Shown here: positions 35,801 through 46,110 of the stretch, piece by piece | Layout of the letters: every line of letters begins with the position of its first letter | Position numbering within the stretch: position 1 is the stretch's first letter | Assembly: GCA_026008535.1 (NCBI GenBank) | Contig: BRKX01000012.1 | Location: 26,069,848-26,133,847, forward strand | DNA length: 64,000 nt | Direction: 5' to 3' | From: Perilla frutescens | Taxonomy: Eukaryota > Streptophyta > Magnoliopsida > Lamiales > Lamiaceae | Position numbers and translations under genes: made by a program | Notes under the pieces: model-generated | Seen by the model: only the letters and a program-made list of their open reading frames with translations | Told to the model about the DNA's origin: nothing | Databases searched by the model: none

Positions 35801-37778
35801 AATGGTCGTAGGGTGCTGGTTTGGCCATCAATGTCGACTGTGTATGTGTTCAGGCGTCCATCATGGATAACATGTCGATCATACTGCCAAGGTCTGCCCA
35901 ACAACAAGTGTGCCGCATCCATAGGGATAATGTCACACAAAATAGTGTCAGAAAACTTATTGATTGAGAATGAGACACTTACCTGGTGAACCACGTGAAT
36001 CTCACCTCGGTTAGTAAGCCACTGTAATCTATAGGGATTTGTGTGTTGTTGAACGGGTAGACCAAGCTTTTTCACTGTATATTGACTGATGGCATTGATC
36101 ACACTGCCACTGTCAATGATCATAGAACATGTGTGACCCTTGATCACTACATGGGTGTAGAAGATGTTCTCCCGCTGGTGTTCTTGTTTCTCTTCTCGAA
36201 TGATGCTTAAACTCCGGATTGTGACCAAACTGACTTGCTGAGCCTTCAGATCGATGTCTTCATGGGATGTATCATTCTCGACCTCTTTTTCAAGTTTGGT
36301 GTCGCCCACTGGCTCTCTTTCATCCTCACTGGCTGATTCGACTTCGTTTGACTCCGTTAAGTATAGAACTCGCCAGTTTGGATATTGAGCTTGAAAGTGG
36401 CCCCAACCTTGACACTTGTGACACTGAATATCACGAGCTCGATTCGGGGCTGTAGTAGGGGGCATCGCATCTTGGTTTGGCTGTGTAGGGGTCGGCCGTG
36501 ACTGAATAGGTGGCATAGACTCGGGTCTACGGCTGGACTGCGGTGTAGTGCGATCAAAATGTCAAACTGGCTGATCTGGAGGACCTCGCAGTCATGTGGC
36601 TTCAGTTGACATCGTCGAACTGGGTGCTCCTCGACTCTAAAGTTGTCGTGTAGGGGCTGCACTGTGGTGTGATTGACATCGGTCTTCTCTCAGATGCTTT
36701 TCAACTATTGATGCGTACTGCATCATCCTTTCTATACTGTTGAAGTCTCTGAGCTCGACTTCACAAGCAATATCAGGATTCATACCTTCAATGTACCAAA
36801 TAATGGTAGCATTTAAGGTCTCCTATTTCCCGACTCTATTCAAGGCAGTCTCCAACTCCTTGTGGTATTCTTCAATCGATCTGGTGCCTTGTTTGATCCG
36901 GTTGAGCTTCTTTTCAAGCTCTCTCTCATAATGGACTGGAATGAAGCGGCCTCGCATCAATCCTTTCATTTCTTCCCAAGTCTTAATTGGTGGATTGTGA
37001 TTTCTGCGTCTCCTCTCTTGTTGCATTTCCCACCATGAGGCTGCGTAGCCTCTAAATTCCAAACATGCTAGCTGCACCTTTTTAAACTCTGAAAAATCAT
37101 AGTATACAAAGATCTTTTCTACCTTATGCTTCTAATCTAAGTAGATATCGGGGTCGTGAAGGCCTTCAAACTCTGGTATGCTTGTCTTAATGTTGTTGAG
37201 CCTACCATCTTCATAATTTTCACGATTTGCACACCTATAAGGACCTCGGGGTCGATCATAGTGATTTTCCCGCCTCTGTGGTATGTAATCGGCTTCATAC
37301 CCACTAGCTGCATAGGAATCATATCCATAGTCATAGTCTTCTTCGAAGGCCTGTCTAGGGGTGGCCTTGGGACGTCTTGTTGTACAGGAGGTGGCCTTGG
37401 GATGTCTCTCTACTGTTGGCGTCGGCCAACTGTCTCTGCTTGAGGCTCGGGTTGCCTCTCTGCATTCTCTTAAGGCTCAAGTTGCCTCACTGCATCTATT
37501 TGAGGCTCGAGTTGCCTCACAAGTTCTTCTTGGACCGTTTGGGATGTGGTCAACTGAGTTCTGAGCCTTGCAAGCTCCTCTTGCAATTCAGCTACTTGGT
37601 TGCCAAGTTCGTCTCTCAGTAGATGATTCTGTCGCTTAAAGTGTTTTGCTAGAGCTTCATAGTTGTATTTGGCATCCCACGGTGCTTCAGATGAATAGGA
37701 CTGGTCGCCAGGTGTGTTTAGCGATCGGGGCTCCTTAGGCGGTTGAGTTGATGATTCTGTATTGGTACATCTCTTCAT
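32668..37778 (-). pseudogene. CRM-like gag-pol, broken
   Basis: Gag probably starts at ATG 37778 (MKRCTNTESS) with a coiled-coil segment (AELQEELARLRTQL). The gag core shows FRGYAASWWEMQQERRRRNH. The zinc knuckle CHKCQGWGHFQAQY near 36415 has lost its last cysteine. Protease has MIIDSGSVINAIS. RT has CMDCRAINKITVKYHFPIPI and VVYFDDILI near 34880. RNase H has ECDASGKGIG. Integrase has CSRCITCRKSKS and FVVVDRFFKMAHFI. The C-terminal tail ends about 145 bases inside the 3' LTR (GPMTRLRAKKLQ). Stops and shifts separate most domains. Confidence 0.92.
32813..32826 (-). other. Polypurine tract of the CRM-like element
   Basis: The minus strand reads CAGCAGGGGGAGAA directly before the LTR start TGATGAG. 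It lies within the pol reading frame. Confidence 0.8.
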
Positions 37779-38581
37779 TGTACCTGCAAAATGAACAATC
37801 GTGAAGAAAAAATAAAGTAGGACCTCACAATTCCTCACAAGCTCTCGTGTATGTCACTCTTGATTTTTCCACTCGTGTTTATCTCTCAAATAGATGTGGT
37901 GCACGTGTGGAGTGAATTATGGGGGTGGGTTGATTTAACACTGCTTTTCTTAACTAGCTCCTCTGGGTCTTCTTCAAGCTCCAACGGATAGAATCAAGCC
38001 AGAAGGTTGCTAAGAGTAGAAGTAGGCGTGTGGTGTAGGTAAATCAGCTGGTTGGTGCATGTGGACCACAGGTGTATGGTTGTACGTGTATATGGGTGTA
38101 TGGGTGTACGAGCTATGTGGTGTATAAGATGCACCGGGTGTAGGTGTGTTTAAACTGCAAATTTTCGAACCCTAGATGTGTAGGAATCAAAAATTTAGGT
38201 GGATAATGATGGAAGATCTTGATTAGATATAGATGAAGATGGAAAAAATCTAAACAAGGAAAGAAATCTAGTAGATAAAGTAGAAGACTTTTGGATGTGT
38301 TTGACCAAGTGGGAACACAATCTAAAATCCCTAAGTATCTATCTAGTATGGATTCAAGCCTATCTGGACTAGGAAAACTAAAGAAGATCGAAATTAACAA
38401 GAAATAAAATCTGATTTTTTTTTAATCGGGGCCTTTTTTTATTTTGTTTTGGCCGAAGGCTCTTTTTCTCTTTTTTTTTCCTTTTCAATGAATATTCAGA
38501 TTACAACTCGATAGACATAATACAAAAATAAATGACACGTAGATGACACGTCGGATTGAACCACGACCAGCAGAGCTGACG
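37779..38581 (-). other. Untranslated leader of the CRM-like element
   Basis: About 0.8 kb between the primer-binding site and gag. It has GT-rich stretches (GTGTATGGGTGTA-like) near 38050-38150 but no recognised frame. Confidence 0.6.
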
Positions 38582-38595
38582 TGGCTCTGATGCCA
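38582..38595 (-). other. Primer-binding site of the CRM-like element
   Basis: The minus strand reads TGGCATCAGAGCCA a few bases from the LTR end, an initiator tRNA-Met type site with one transition. Confidence 0.8.
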
Positions 38596-38601
38596 AATTT
38601 A

Positions 38602-39671
38602 TGATGTGACCCGGACAATGAATCCAAGGCATGGGATATACGCACGCGGAAGACTCAAGGACTCGAACAACGTCAGCTAAAAACGATGGATACAATCCGA
38701 CTCAAAATTGAACTAAAACTTACTAGGATACGTAGAAACGAACAAGGACTCGATGAGAACACGTAGGATAGCTTGTGGACGGCGGGAACACGGCGGTGAT
38801 GGTGGTGACGGTGGTGGAATTCATCGGAGTTGAGGTTGATGGCGGCGGCGATGTGTAGTGAAGGATAGGCTAGGATCGGCGAACCCATGTTGTAAACCCG
38901 AACGCGCACGTCTAACTTCTCCGGATAGCAATTCTCCCAAGTACTCGAAAATACCCTGAAGAACTTGAATAAGACTATTGATTTGCTAGAACAATAGAAT
39001 GTTTGTAAAGTTGATCAACCAAAGGATCTGGAGACAAAAGGAGAAAAATTCTTAAACTCTTGCAATTGTCTAACTTAACAATGTCATAATGTACTCCTGT
39101 TTATAATAATAGCTATGATCGAAATCTAGGGCCTTTAGATATGATAAGACCGATCCTATAGTAGTCCTAATCAAACTAGGATTGTTTTCTTAATCAAAAT
39201 CTGTTTTTAAGGAAAGAATCAAAAGATACCAAAAATAAAATAACAAAAATCTAACTAGATAAAGATAAATCCCAAATTGACTTGGGCCTTCAAAATCTCG
39301 CCACTTTTGGACCTTAATATACACGACATGGGTTGCATTAATTTGTGGTCTATGTTGTGATTTAATTCTTGCCACCTTTGCATGAAAAACAGTCATCTTC
39401 CGGTTTCCCATGCAAACGCGTATAACTCTTCATGCACACGTCCAAATGGCGTCATTCTTCTTCTCATGTCTTCATGCTTCCTTTTTCTTCATCAATAGAT
39501 AGCATGTTGACCAATCTCGGGCTGCACTTCATCTCTTCTTCTTGCAGTTCGAATTTATGCCTTATTGAAGCTTGTAAATAAGCTTGCAATTTCTTTGCTC
39601 GTAAACGCGTCATAGGACCTTTGAATTACAGATCCAGATTATCCTCTTTATTCCCATGCTCGATCTCATCA
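38602..39671 (-). repeat. 5' LTR of the CRM-like element
   Basis: It starts TGATGTGACCCGG and ends CTCATCA before GAAGC. Relative to the other LTR it has a short insertion (ATGCCTTATTGA) and lacks one 12-mer. Confidence 0.92.
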
Positions 39672-40291
39672 GAAGCTGAATGACCCAAGTTATAAAATAA
39701 TCTGGTTGCCGAACGCGTAAACTTTGAGTGCAAGCTACAAAGTAGAACGACCGAGGCTTTGAATGCAAATCGTAAGGTTAAACACCATAAATCTAATATT
39801 GTTTTCCAGACCTACACGGGGGGTCTCCCCCGATGGGGGTTCAGGGGCAACGCCCCCAATTTTTATGGTATATGTTGCTCTCTATTTCAATTTTAATGAA
39901 ATTGATCTTGGCAGGTCTCGACCCTTAGAAGTGATCGAGCTAGGGATATATTGACCCTTAGAAATGATCGAGCTATGGATATATCGACCCTTAGAAGTTA
40001 TTGAGAACTATTGACCCTAGGGTCGACTTCTTAATCGACCCTAGAAGTAACTGACCCTAGGGTCGACTAAGAAAATAATCAACCATAGGGTAGACCTATT
40101 TTTTTACTTGATCATGTATACTTAGGTCTTCTCGTTATAATGGGTTAGGTGATATTCATAAGGGAAGAAGCCCATCTTGTGCGTATTTGCTTAAAGTCGT
40201 TAGATACATGTTGTCTTCTTATTTTTCACGGCTGAGATTTGGTCTGCTAATTCTTTCTCGTGACACAAGACATCCATCATGATCAATACTA
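39672..40291. repeat. Tandem-repeat region with GC-rich palindromes
   Basis: The first 110 bp continue the 37-bp repeat seen left of the gypsy element. Two GC-rich inverted repeats follow: GGGGGGTCTCCCCC near 39820 and GGGGG...CCCCC around 39837-39860. From 39918 a unit of about 33 bp (TCGACCCTTAGAAGTGATCG) repeats three times. Then come palindromic GACCCTAGGGTCGAC copies near 40013 and 40050. No gene is seen. Confidence 0.6.
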
Positions 40292-40390
40292 CTCCTTCTG
40301 TTTCACAATAAGTGTCATTCTAACACTTTAATTTTGTTTCACAAAAAGTGTCATTCTACACAATCGAGGTAAAAATTTCACATTTTGCTC
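40292..40390. repeat. Fragment of a Stowaway-like MITE
   Basis: TACTCCTTCTGTTTCACAAT followed by AAGTGTCATT resembles a Stowaway end. The TGTTTCACAAAAAGTGTCATT motif repeats once 35 bases on. No matching right end is seen, so it is a remnant. Confidence 0.4.
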
Positions 40391-40464
40391 ATATTTTCCC
40401 TCATTTAATACATTCAAACAATTATATTTAACTTATTTAATGTATTCACATAAGGGTGTATGAG

Positions 40465-41780
40465 TGATAAGCCCATTTATTTCTCCTTTTTATGGGCATT
40501 CTAGTCGTTCTAAATGTCCTTTTTTAGTCTGTTTTCAGTCGAAAAGAACCAGGAAAGCGGTATGGGGAATTTCAGAGGTAGAATCTGGTGAAAGAGGCAT
40601 TTTGCCTAATTATTCATTGAATATTTCAACGCTATAAGCAGTACTTAGAGGCACATGGGAACTTCTTCAGCAGCATCCTTACATTTGGGAAGTAGAATGG
40701 ACATATCACAAAAGGGTGAAACTGACTAGATGATGTCGTGCCCACATTGGTCGTGCAGATTCGACCAAGGCTTTGGAGAGGGCACACTCGGGATTATCGG
40801 GATTTTGTTGGCTGGAGATAAAGATAGGCTATGGGGATTGATCTGATAAGAGTTAGTGCAAAGCAGGATTGCTGGAGGGATGAGCCCGAAAAGATGAGAA
40901 GAGATCCTTGAAAATTCGGGATTTGATCAACAACCTGACTAGATAAGATTTATCCAGTCTAATGGAGCAGGGTACACTGTTTTCGGGAAGGCATTTGAAG
41001 ACCCCTGTCTGTGGGGGAATTTGAATCCAACTTGTTCTCTATTTAAACAATGTTAGCTTTTGGAAATAACAAACAATCACACTCTTTATTTTTTTTTACA
41101 CTTTAATTTTCGTATTGTTGTTTACTTTCAAGCTACTCCAGCAGCCAAACAATCTAAAGAGCCTTATTCCCTCAGGAATTAGGATCTTATTTTATGCTCA
41201 ACGTTGGAGTTGAGTCACTTATTTATTTAAATAAATAAGTTATTTCTTTTCATTATGTCTTTAAATTCTACAATTTTAATTCCGTCAAGCATGAGTAGCT
41301 AGATTTCCATTTTCGGTGTTTGAACGATAGATAATAGTTTAGACTAAATTCTGAACTCTTGAGGCCATGTGAGCAATATTACTGCATGAATGGTTTCTGC
41401 CAATTTTTGATCTTGTTCCAAATGAGTGTGTGTTTAAAATAACTAATGTGGCTGATCACTCTTTAGTTATAGAGGACACACCAGGATTAATTGAATTAGC
41501 GAATCGTGACTGTGTGTTAATTCAAACATTAATTGGAAAATCGGTGGGTTGTTATGGGTACACGAGGAATCAGTAAACACAACAAACTTGGGTTCGTCTA
41601 GGGCACACTGCTTCCTATTCATTTACATCTCTTAGGAGAACCGAAGGATGGGTGATAGGTTAGGGGTTTAATCGATGATGAATCACTTTTAAACCTATTC
41701 TGAACGGATGAATGAGGAGACGTAGCAATAAATCAGGTCTCCATAACTGGATGACTTAGTAGTATAGGAAAATCGGTGTA
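40465..41780 (+). repeat. LTR-like repeat R1, truncated copy
   Basis: Non-coding repeat starting TGATAAGCCCATTTATTT. It is collinear with 53876-55342 through the GACTGTGTGTTAATTCAAA and GGGTTCGTCTAGGGCACA blocks until about 41780, where similarity stops. Its 3' end is missing. Confidence 0.7.
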
Positions 41781-41784
41781 GCAT

Positions 41785-42075
41785 TGGAAGACTCTGAATC
41801 ATACAAGGGTCGTCTGAGCAAAGTGAAAGTTTCTTACACTAAGCTGGAGAAGAAGTTTGATGCTGCAAGAAGCATTATAAATCTGAATTGACGGTTCATG
41901 ATAATGCGCCCAAAAAGGAAAATGGATCGACCTACAAAAAATAGTTGATTCTGAAGCCTTTCAATCTATTCGCGCCGACATGGAAATGAAGATAGTTGAA
42001 TGCTCAGTGGGGATGATCAAGGACAAGAATCCTGATCTTGATTTGTCTTTCTTTTATGACGACGATGCCACGTAG
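41785..42075 (+). pseudogene. Unrecognised broken coding fragment
   Basis: Two stretches read like protein: LSKVKVSYTKLEKKFDAARS, charged and coiled-coil-like, and further on MEMKIVECSVGMIKDKNPD, ending SFFYDDDAT then TAG. They are separated by stops. The style resembles coiled-coil tails of plant retroelement-associated proteins, but I do not recognise the family. Confidence 0.35.
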
Positions 42076-42831
42076 GATGGTGGACCTGTGTATCACGAAG
42101 CTGATTTTCAGATTTTTAACACTTCTTACTTGCATCTTTTGTCATTCATTTAAATTATGTTTTGTTCTACCGATTTCAATGTTGCAGTACATTTTGTGGA
42201 GATTTTCTATTTTGTTTTATTGATTTTGAACTCCTGTTTGGGGTAGTGACTTTCTAAATGATATTTCGAACTTGAACTTTATTTTTCTTTAACTTCGGTA
42301 ATTCAAAGTTATGTGTGTGAATGCATAGCAGATATTCAAGCGGGAAGATCATAGAAATATACACGTGTATATATATATAGATATGTTGTTTTACACTTAA
42401 TTTGATTGTTGGACTACCTTTCTAACATATAAGGCTAGTATGTACAAATAGACACATAGCTGAACCGTAACTTATCTTGGATCGAGATCGAACTTGCATT
42501 GTGATTAGATCAAGCCTTATAGACATTGACATTGAACATCTTTTAAGAATTTTAGGTCATAGTTATTCTAAGGTTAGTGTGAGTGTCAATGTCATCATGG
42601 TATGCATTGAGATAGTACTTGACTTCGAAGTATAAGGCCATTTTGGATTCTTCATAATAGTCGATGTTGACCTTAGTGTGTACTCGAGATCTGCTAGGTC
42701 GTTTATGTTTGACTTGAGTTATTGACATTGATCCATAACCTACAAGTAGCAAGGTTAGATAGCCATCGACCCTCTGACGCTCAAGTCAGTAACTGAAGTA
42801 GGAAATAAATTCGAATATAAACGAAAGCAGT
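42076..42831. other. No gene; LTR-like motif near the right end
   Basis: AT-rich DNA. Near 42770 it carries GACGCTCAAGTCAGT, the motif also present in the LTRs at 31100, 55480 and 56290. It and the stretch to the right of the MULE are probably one interrupted piece of Tat-related 3' sequence. Confidence 0.4.
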
Positions 42832-42840
42832 AAAAGAAAG

Positions 42841-43020
42841 GGTAAATTGCCTTAAAATACATAAACTTTGGGGTGTTTTTGGTTTTTCACACGTTTTAAA
42901 AAATGTAGTTTTAATAACATGAACTTAACCTTTATTTGGTTTTTCACATGATTTTCGAATTCTGACCAATTGAATCTGACGTGGCAGCCGGAGATGCCAC
43001 GTGTACATCTACGTAGATAC
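42841..43020. repeat. MULE left terminal inverted repeat, outer part
   Basis: It pairs with the complement of 45481-45662 at high identity, including a CTGACGTGGCAGC block. The inner part resumes at 44585 after the inserted R1 LTR and runs to about 44665, pairing with 45400-45480. Confidence 0.9.
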
Positions 43021-44584
43021 TGACACGCGATCATTTCGCGGTCAGAATAATTCTCAAGAGAGAGTTATCCTTATGCCCACAACAAGACGTAGCAAGCTTT
43101 ATGTGAGTAAGGGTCGATCCCACGAGGAGCTGCGAATTCTATCTTCAGTGTCACTTTTCCAAAAGGTTTGAGGATTGTTGTGGTCTCCGTACTTGTATTT
43201 AAAGACTGTAAAATAAAATAACAAAACAAAACAAGAAAGGAAAATATTAGTAGTAAACGTATTCCGGATTAGAACTTAGACGTCGAACTTAACAAACACT
43301 TGACCGATCATGGGCACACTGATTACTTATGCAAACCTAATTATCTGGTTAAAGGTACCGAATCTCTCTCAACGTACCTAATCTATCCTTTCTGTTTAGC
43401 TTAGAGGTGATCTCCCGTCCCCTAAACCCTAACTTGTTACCCAACCCCGATCTCTCATATGATTGTAAGCAACAAAGCAGCATTATGATCTAGACAGGCC
43501 CAGATTTACCTAGACAAAGATCTCTCTTATGCCCTCAGTACTCGTGGTGTATCTCATCCCTTTATGACCAACACACAGCTACGATTCATTAACCATTTAT
43601 AGAGGTAGTGAACACAATTCTAATTAACGAGTGATCAGCCACGATTAACTAGCTTAGCCCACTGTATAATGCAACAAAGAAAATAACTACATGATGGAAC
43701 CAGATTCACACAGTTTATGCCCATAAGCCTCACGGTTCTTACGTGTTCATTAAGTTCTTATCATTGTTCAATCCAGAATAATGAGTCTAGCCGCTCATGC
43801 TGGACTTAGAACAATAATAATAAATACAAGAAATAAAACAAAACATAATATAAACAAAAAAACTTACTTATATTAATTAGCAAAAGAATCCAACTCCAAC
43901 GCTAGATTGAAGAACATATAACTAGTGCGTAAAAAGAAATTAAACAAAACGAGAAATAGAGTTGTTCAATGTGTGTTCGGCCTCTGCCATGAAAGACATA
44001 TATATAGAAGTACAAAGACACTAGGTAAACTCCCCGACAGGTCGGGGATCTTTAGCCCAACACGCAGCCGCCATGCCCAAGACTTTCCATATCTTGCAGA
44101 TTCTTCCCTTATTTAGAAGATTCTGAGTCGCAGATTCTGTACTTGTCGTGCCCTAGTTGCGCCGACATAGCAATTTTCCTTGCAGAGTCGAGTATCCATC
44201 TGGAAGCATCAACTTGCCTTCCGCGGCTCCTCTTTCCTTTGGCGGCTAGGGTGCATTGCTCCTGCTATAGCTGGCATTAGTTTTCCTTGTGCCCAGTCTT
44301 CTCTTCTTCTCCTCTTAATCGTTCTGGGGTTGTTGTGGGCACGATCACAAACTTCTCCTTCAGCTTTTGCTGGAATGGTGGGCGATTTCCGCCAGGCTTG
44401 AGAGAGAGCTTTCCACTGAGAAGCTGTTGCCCATCTTGGTATCATTGGCACCATTGTGCCCTCCAGAAATGATTCCCCTGCCCCTTGTGCCCATTCTGGC
44501 TCTTTCCGACTAAAAAAACAGAAAAAACAAAGGACAAAAGAATGAGAAAAGGACACAAAAACACGAGAGAATTTGGACTTGTCA
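43021..44584 (-). repeat. LTR-like repeat R1, solo copy inside the MULE TIR
   Basis: 1564 bp, beginning TGACA and ending TGTCA, with ATAC on both sides (43017-43020, 44585-44588). It is in inverse orientation to the copies at 40465 and 53876. Read on the minus strand it ends with GGGATCGACCCTTACTCAC and related blocks that match 55255-55280. An open frame at 44209-44610 has no recognisable domain. Confidence 0.75.
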
Positions 44585-45399
44585 ATACCAAATTGTCTTA
44601 AAATACACAAACTTTTGACTGATTTTATTTTTTCATACGAATTAAAAAAATATCAATTTTAGGTTTTTTTTTGCTTTTTTGTGTAATACAGAAAATTTAT
44701 CAATTATTACTATAGAGTTATTGTAGTAGACATTGTGAAATATTTTGAATTTTCTTGGTTCATACAATTTATAAAATTTAGGTTCGAAAAGATTAAATAA
44801 AATAACTATCAAACCTTTTTAGTTCTCTATTTGAAGAAAAATTATAAAAATATGACTTAAGCTAGTGTAATGGTATAAATAATTGAATTCCGAATACAAC
44901 AATCATCAAGTCATGAATAGTGGTCTATGATGTATCGTATATGTTGATGAATAATATTACACAATCAATCAATTAAGTTAACAAATAAATTCATCACGCA
45001 GAAACTACATATTAATTTTTCATATATGTTTAATAACATCTTTTGATATAACATTATATATTAGATAAACTCAAATAATTTTATAACTGAACATTTCCAT
45101 TTATATTAATTCTTGAACAAATTCTTAATTCATGTATTTTATTATTATTTAAACCTATTAATAATATAAATATGTAATGTTCCAATGTTTCTAAATGTCA
45201 TAATGATAAATGTACACATCATACACACCCTAAAGTCATAGTATGATTTTGTGTATATTAAATAAATTACATAAGATCAAAAAGATCACAACTGTCAAAT
45301 GATGTTGATTAAAATTGATATCTTGTTTGATAATTAATTTTAGAAAATATAAAGTGAAGTATTGATATCACGTTTGCCATATTACAAAAAAAAAAGTAA

Positions 45400-45662
45400 A
45401 AAAAGACCTAAAATTGGCCTTTTTTTAATTCGTGTGAAAAAATTAAATCAACCAAAGTTCATGTATTTTAAGGCAAGTTGGTGTCCATGTAGATGTACAC
45501 GTGGCAGTCTCCAGCTGCCACGTCAGATTCAATTTACCGGAATTTGAAAATCATGTGAAAAACCAAACAGGGGCTAAATTCATGTTATTAAAACTACGTT
45601 TTTTAAAACGTATGAAAAACCAAAAACACCCCAAAATTTGTGTATATTAAGGCAATTTACCC
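45400..45662. repeat. MULE right terminal inverted repeat
   Basis: This is the uninterrupted partner of the left terminal repeat. It also shows an internal reuse of the TTAAAATACATGAACTTTGG motif, so the repeat is itself partly duplicated. Confidence 0.88.
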
Positions 45663-45983
45663 TAAAAGAAAAAATAGTGCAAACTTATTTCTTCAAGGTG
45701 GATCTTAAGGGCTTTTTCAATTTGAATTCGGTTATTGAGGTTAAGCTTCAACTTGAAAGTGGTATAGCTAGATAGTCGATGATGAAGCCATCGATTCTTC
45801 AACACTCAAGCCATTAACAGATTTAACAAAAAAAAAATAAAGCTAAAAAATTAAATCAAAAGTTTAGAAATGATACCGCTTGAGGTGAACTGCATTCCAA
45901 CTATTCGTGATTTCTTTGCTTTCAATAGTTTTAAGCTTGTAAGCTTTGTTTCCTACTACTTTGGTGATTAGGTAGGGACCTTC

Positions 45984-46110
45984 ATAGTTAGGGCCTAGTT
46001 TGCCAGCCCCGACTTCCTCAGTATTTTGGAAAACTTTTTTAAGAACCCAATCTCTGACCTTTATAGTTAGGGCCTAGTTTGCCAGCCCCGACTTCCTTAG
46101 TTATTCTCAT
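45984..46110. repeat. 79-bp-period duplication in the integrase tail
   Basis: ATAGTTAGGGCCTAGTTTGC starts at 45984 and again at 46063, each followed by CAGCCCCGACTTCCT. The minus-strand integrase C-terminus is therefore repeated. Confidence 0.85.

Larger units (their letters stand above)
31750..39671 (-). mobile_element. Ty3/gypsy retrotransposon with 1.07-kb LTRs (CRM-like), TSD GAAGC
   Basis: A 7.92-kb element with LTRs of 1063 and 1070 bp and an exact GAAGC duplication (31745-31749, 39672-39676). The order on the minus strand is LTR, primer-binding site, leader, gag, protease, RT, RNase H, integrase, polypurine tract, LTR. The pol frame runs into the LTR, a trait I recall for CRM chromoviruses; the clade is inference. 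Frames are broken in several places. Confidence 0.92.
42841..45662. mobile_element. Non-autonomous Mutator-like element, 9-bp TSD TAAAAGAAA
   Basis: The exact nonamer TAAAAGAAA lies at 42832-42840 and 45663-45671. The ends GGGTAAATTGCCTTAAAATA and its complement open a terminal inverted repeat of about 260 bp. On the left this is split by an LTR insertion at 43020. Without that LTR the MULE is about 1.25 kb. No transposase is encoded; the core is AT-rich. Confidence 0.9.

Noticed and set aside
35591..35989. Plus-strand frames of 61 and 67 codons
   Set aside because: Antisense shadows of the CRM-like gag-protease frame.
44209..44610. 133-codon minus-strand frame
   Set aside because: It lies inside the R1 LTR-like repeat, and the collinear copies do not keep a comparable frame by eye.
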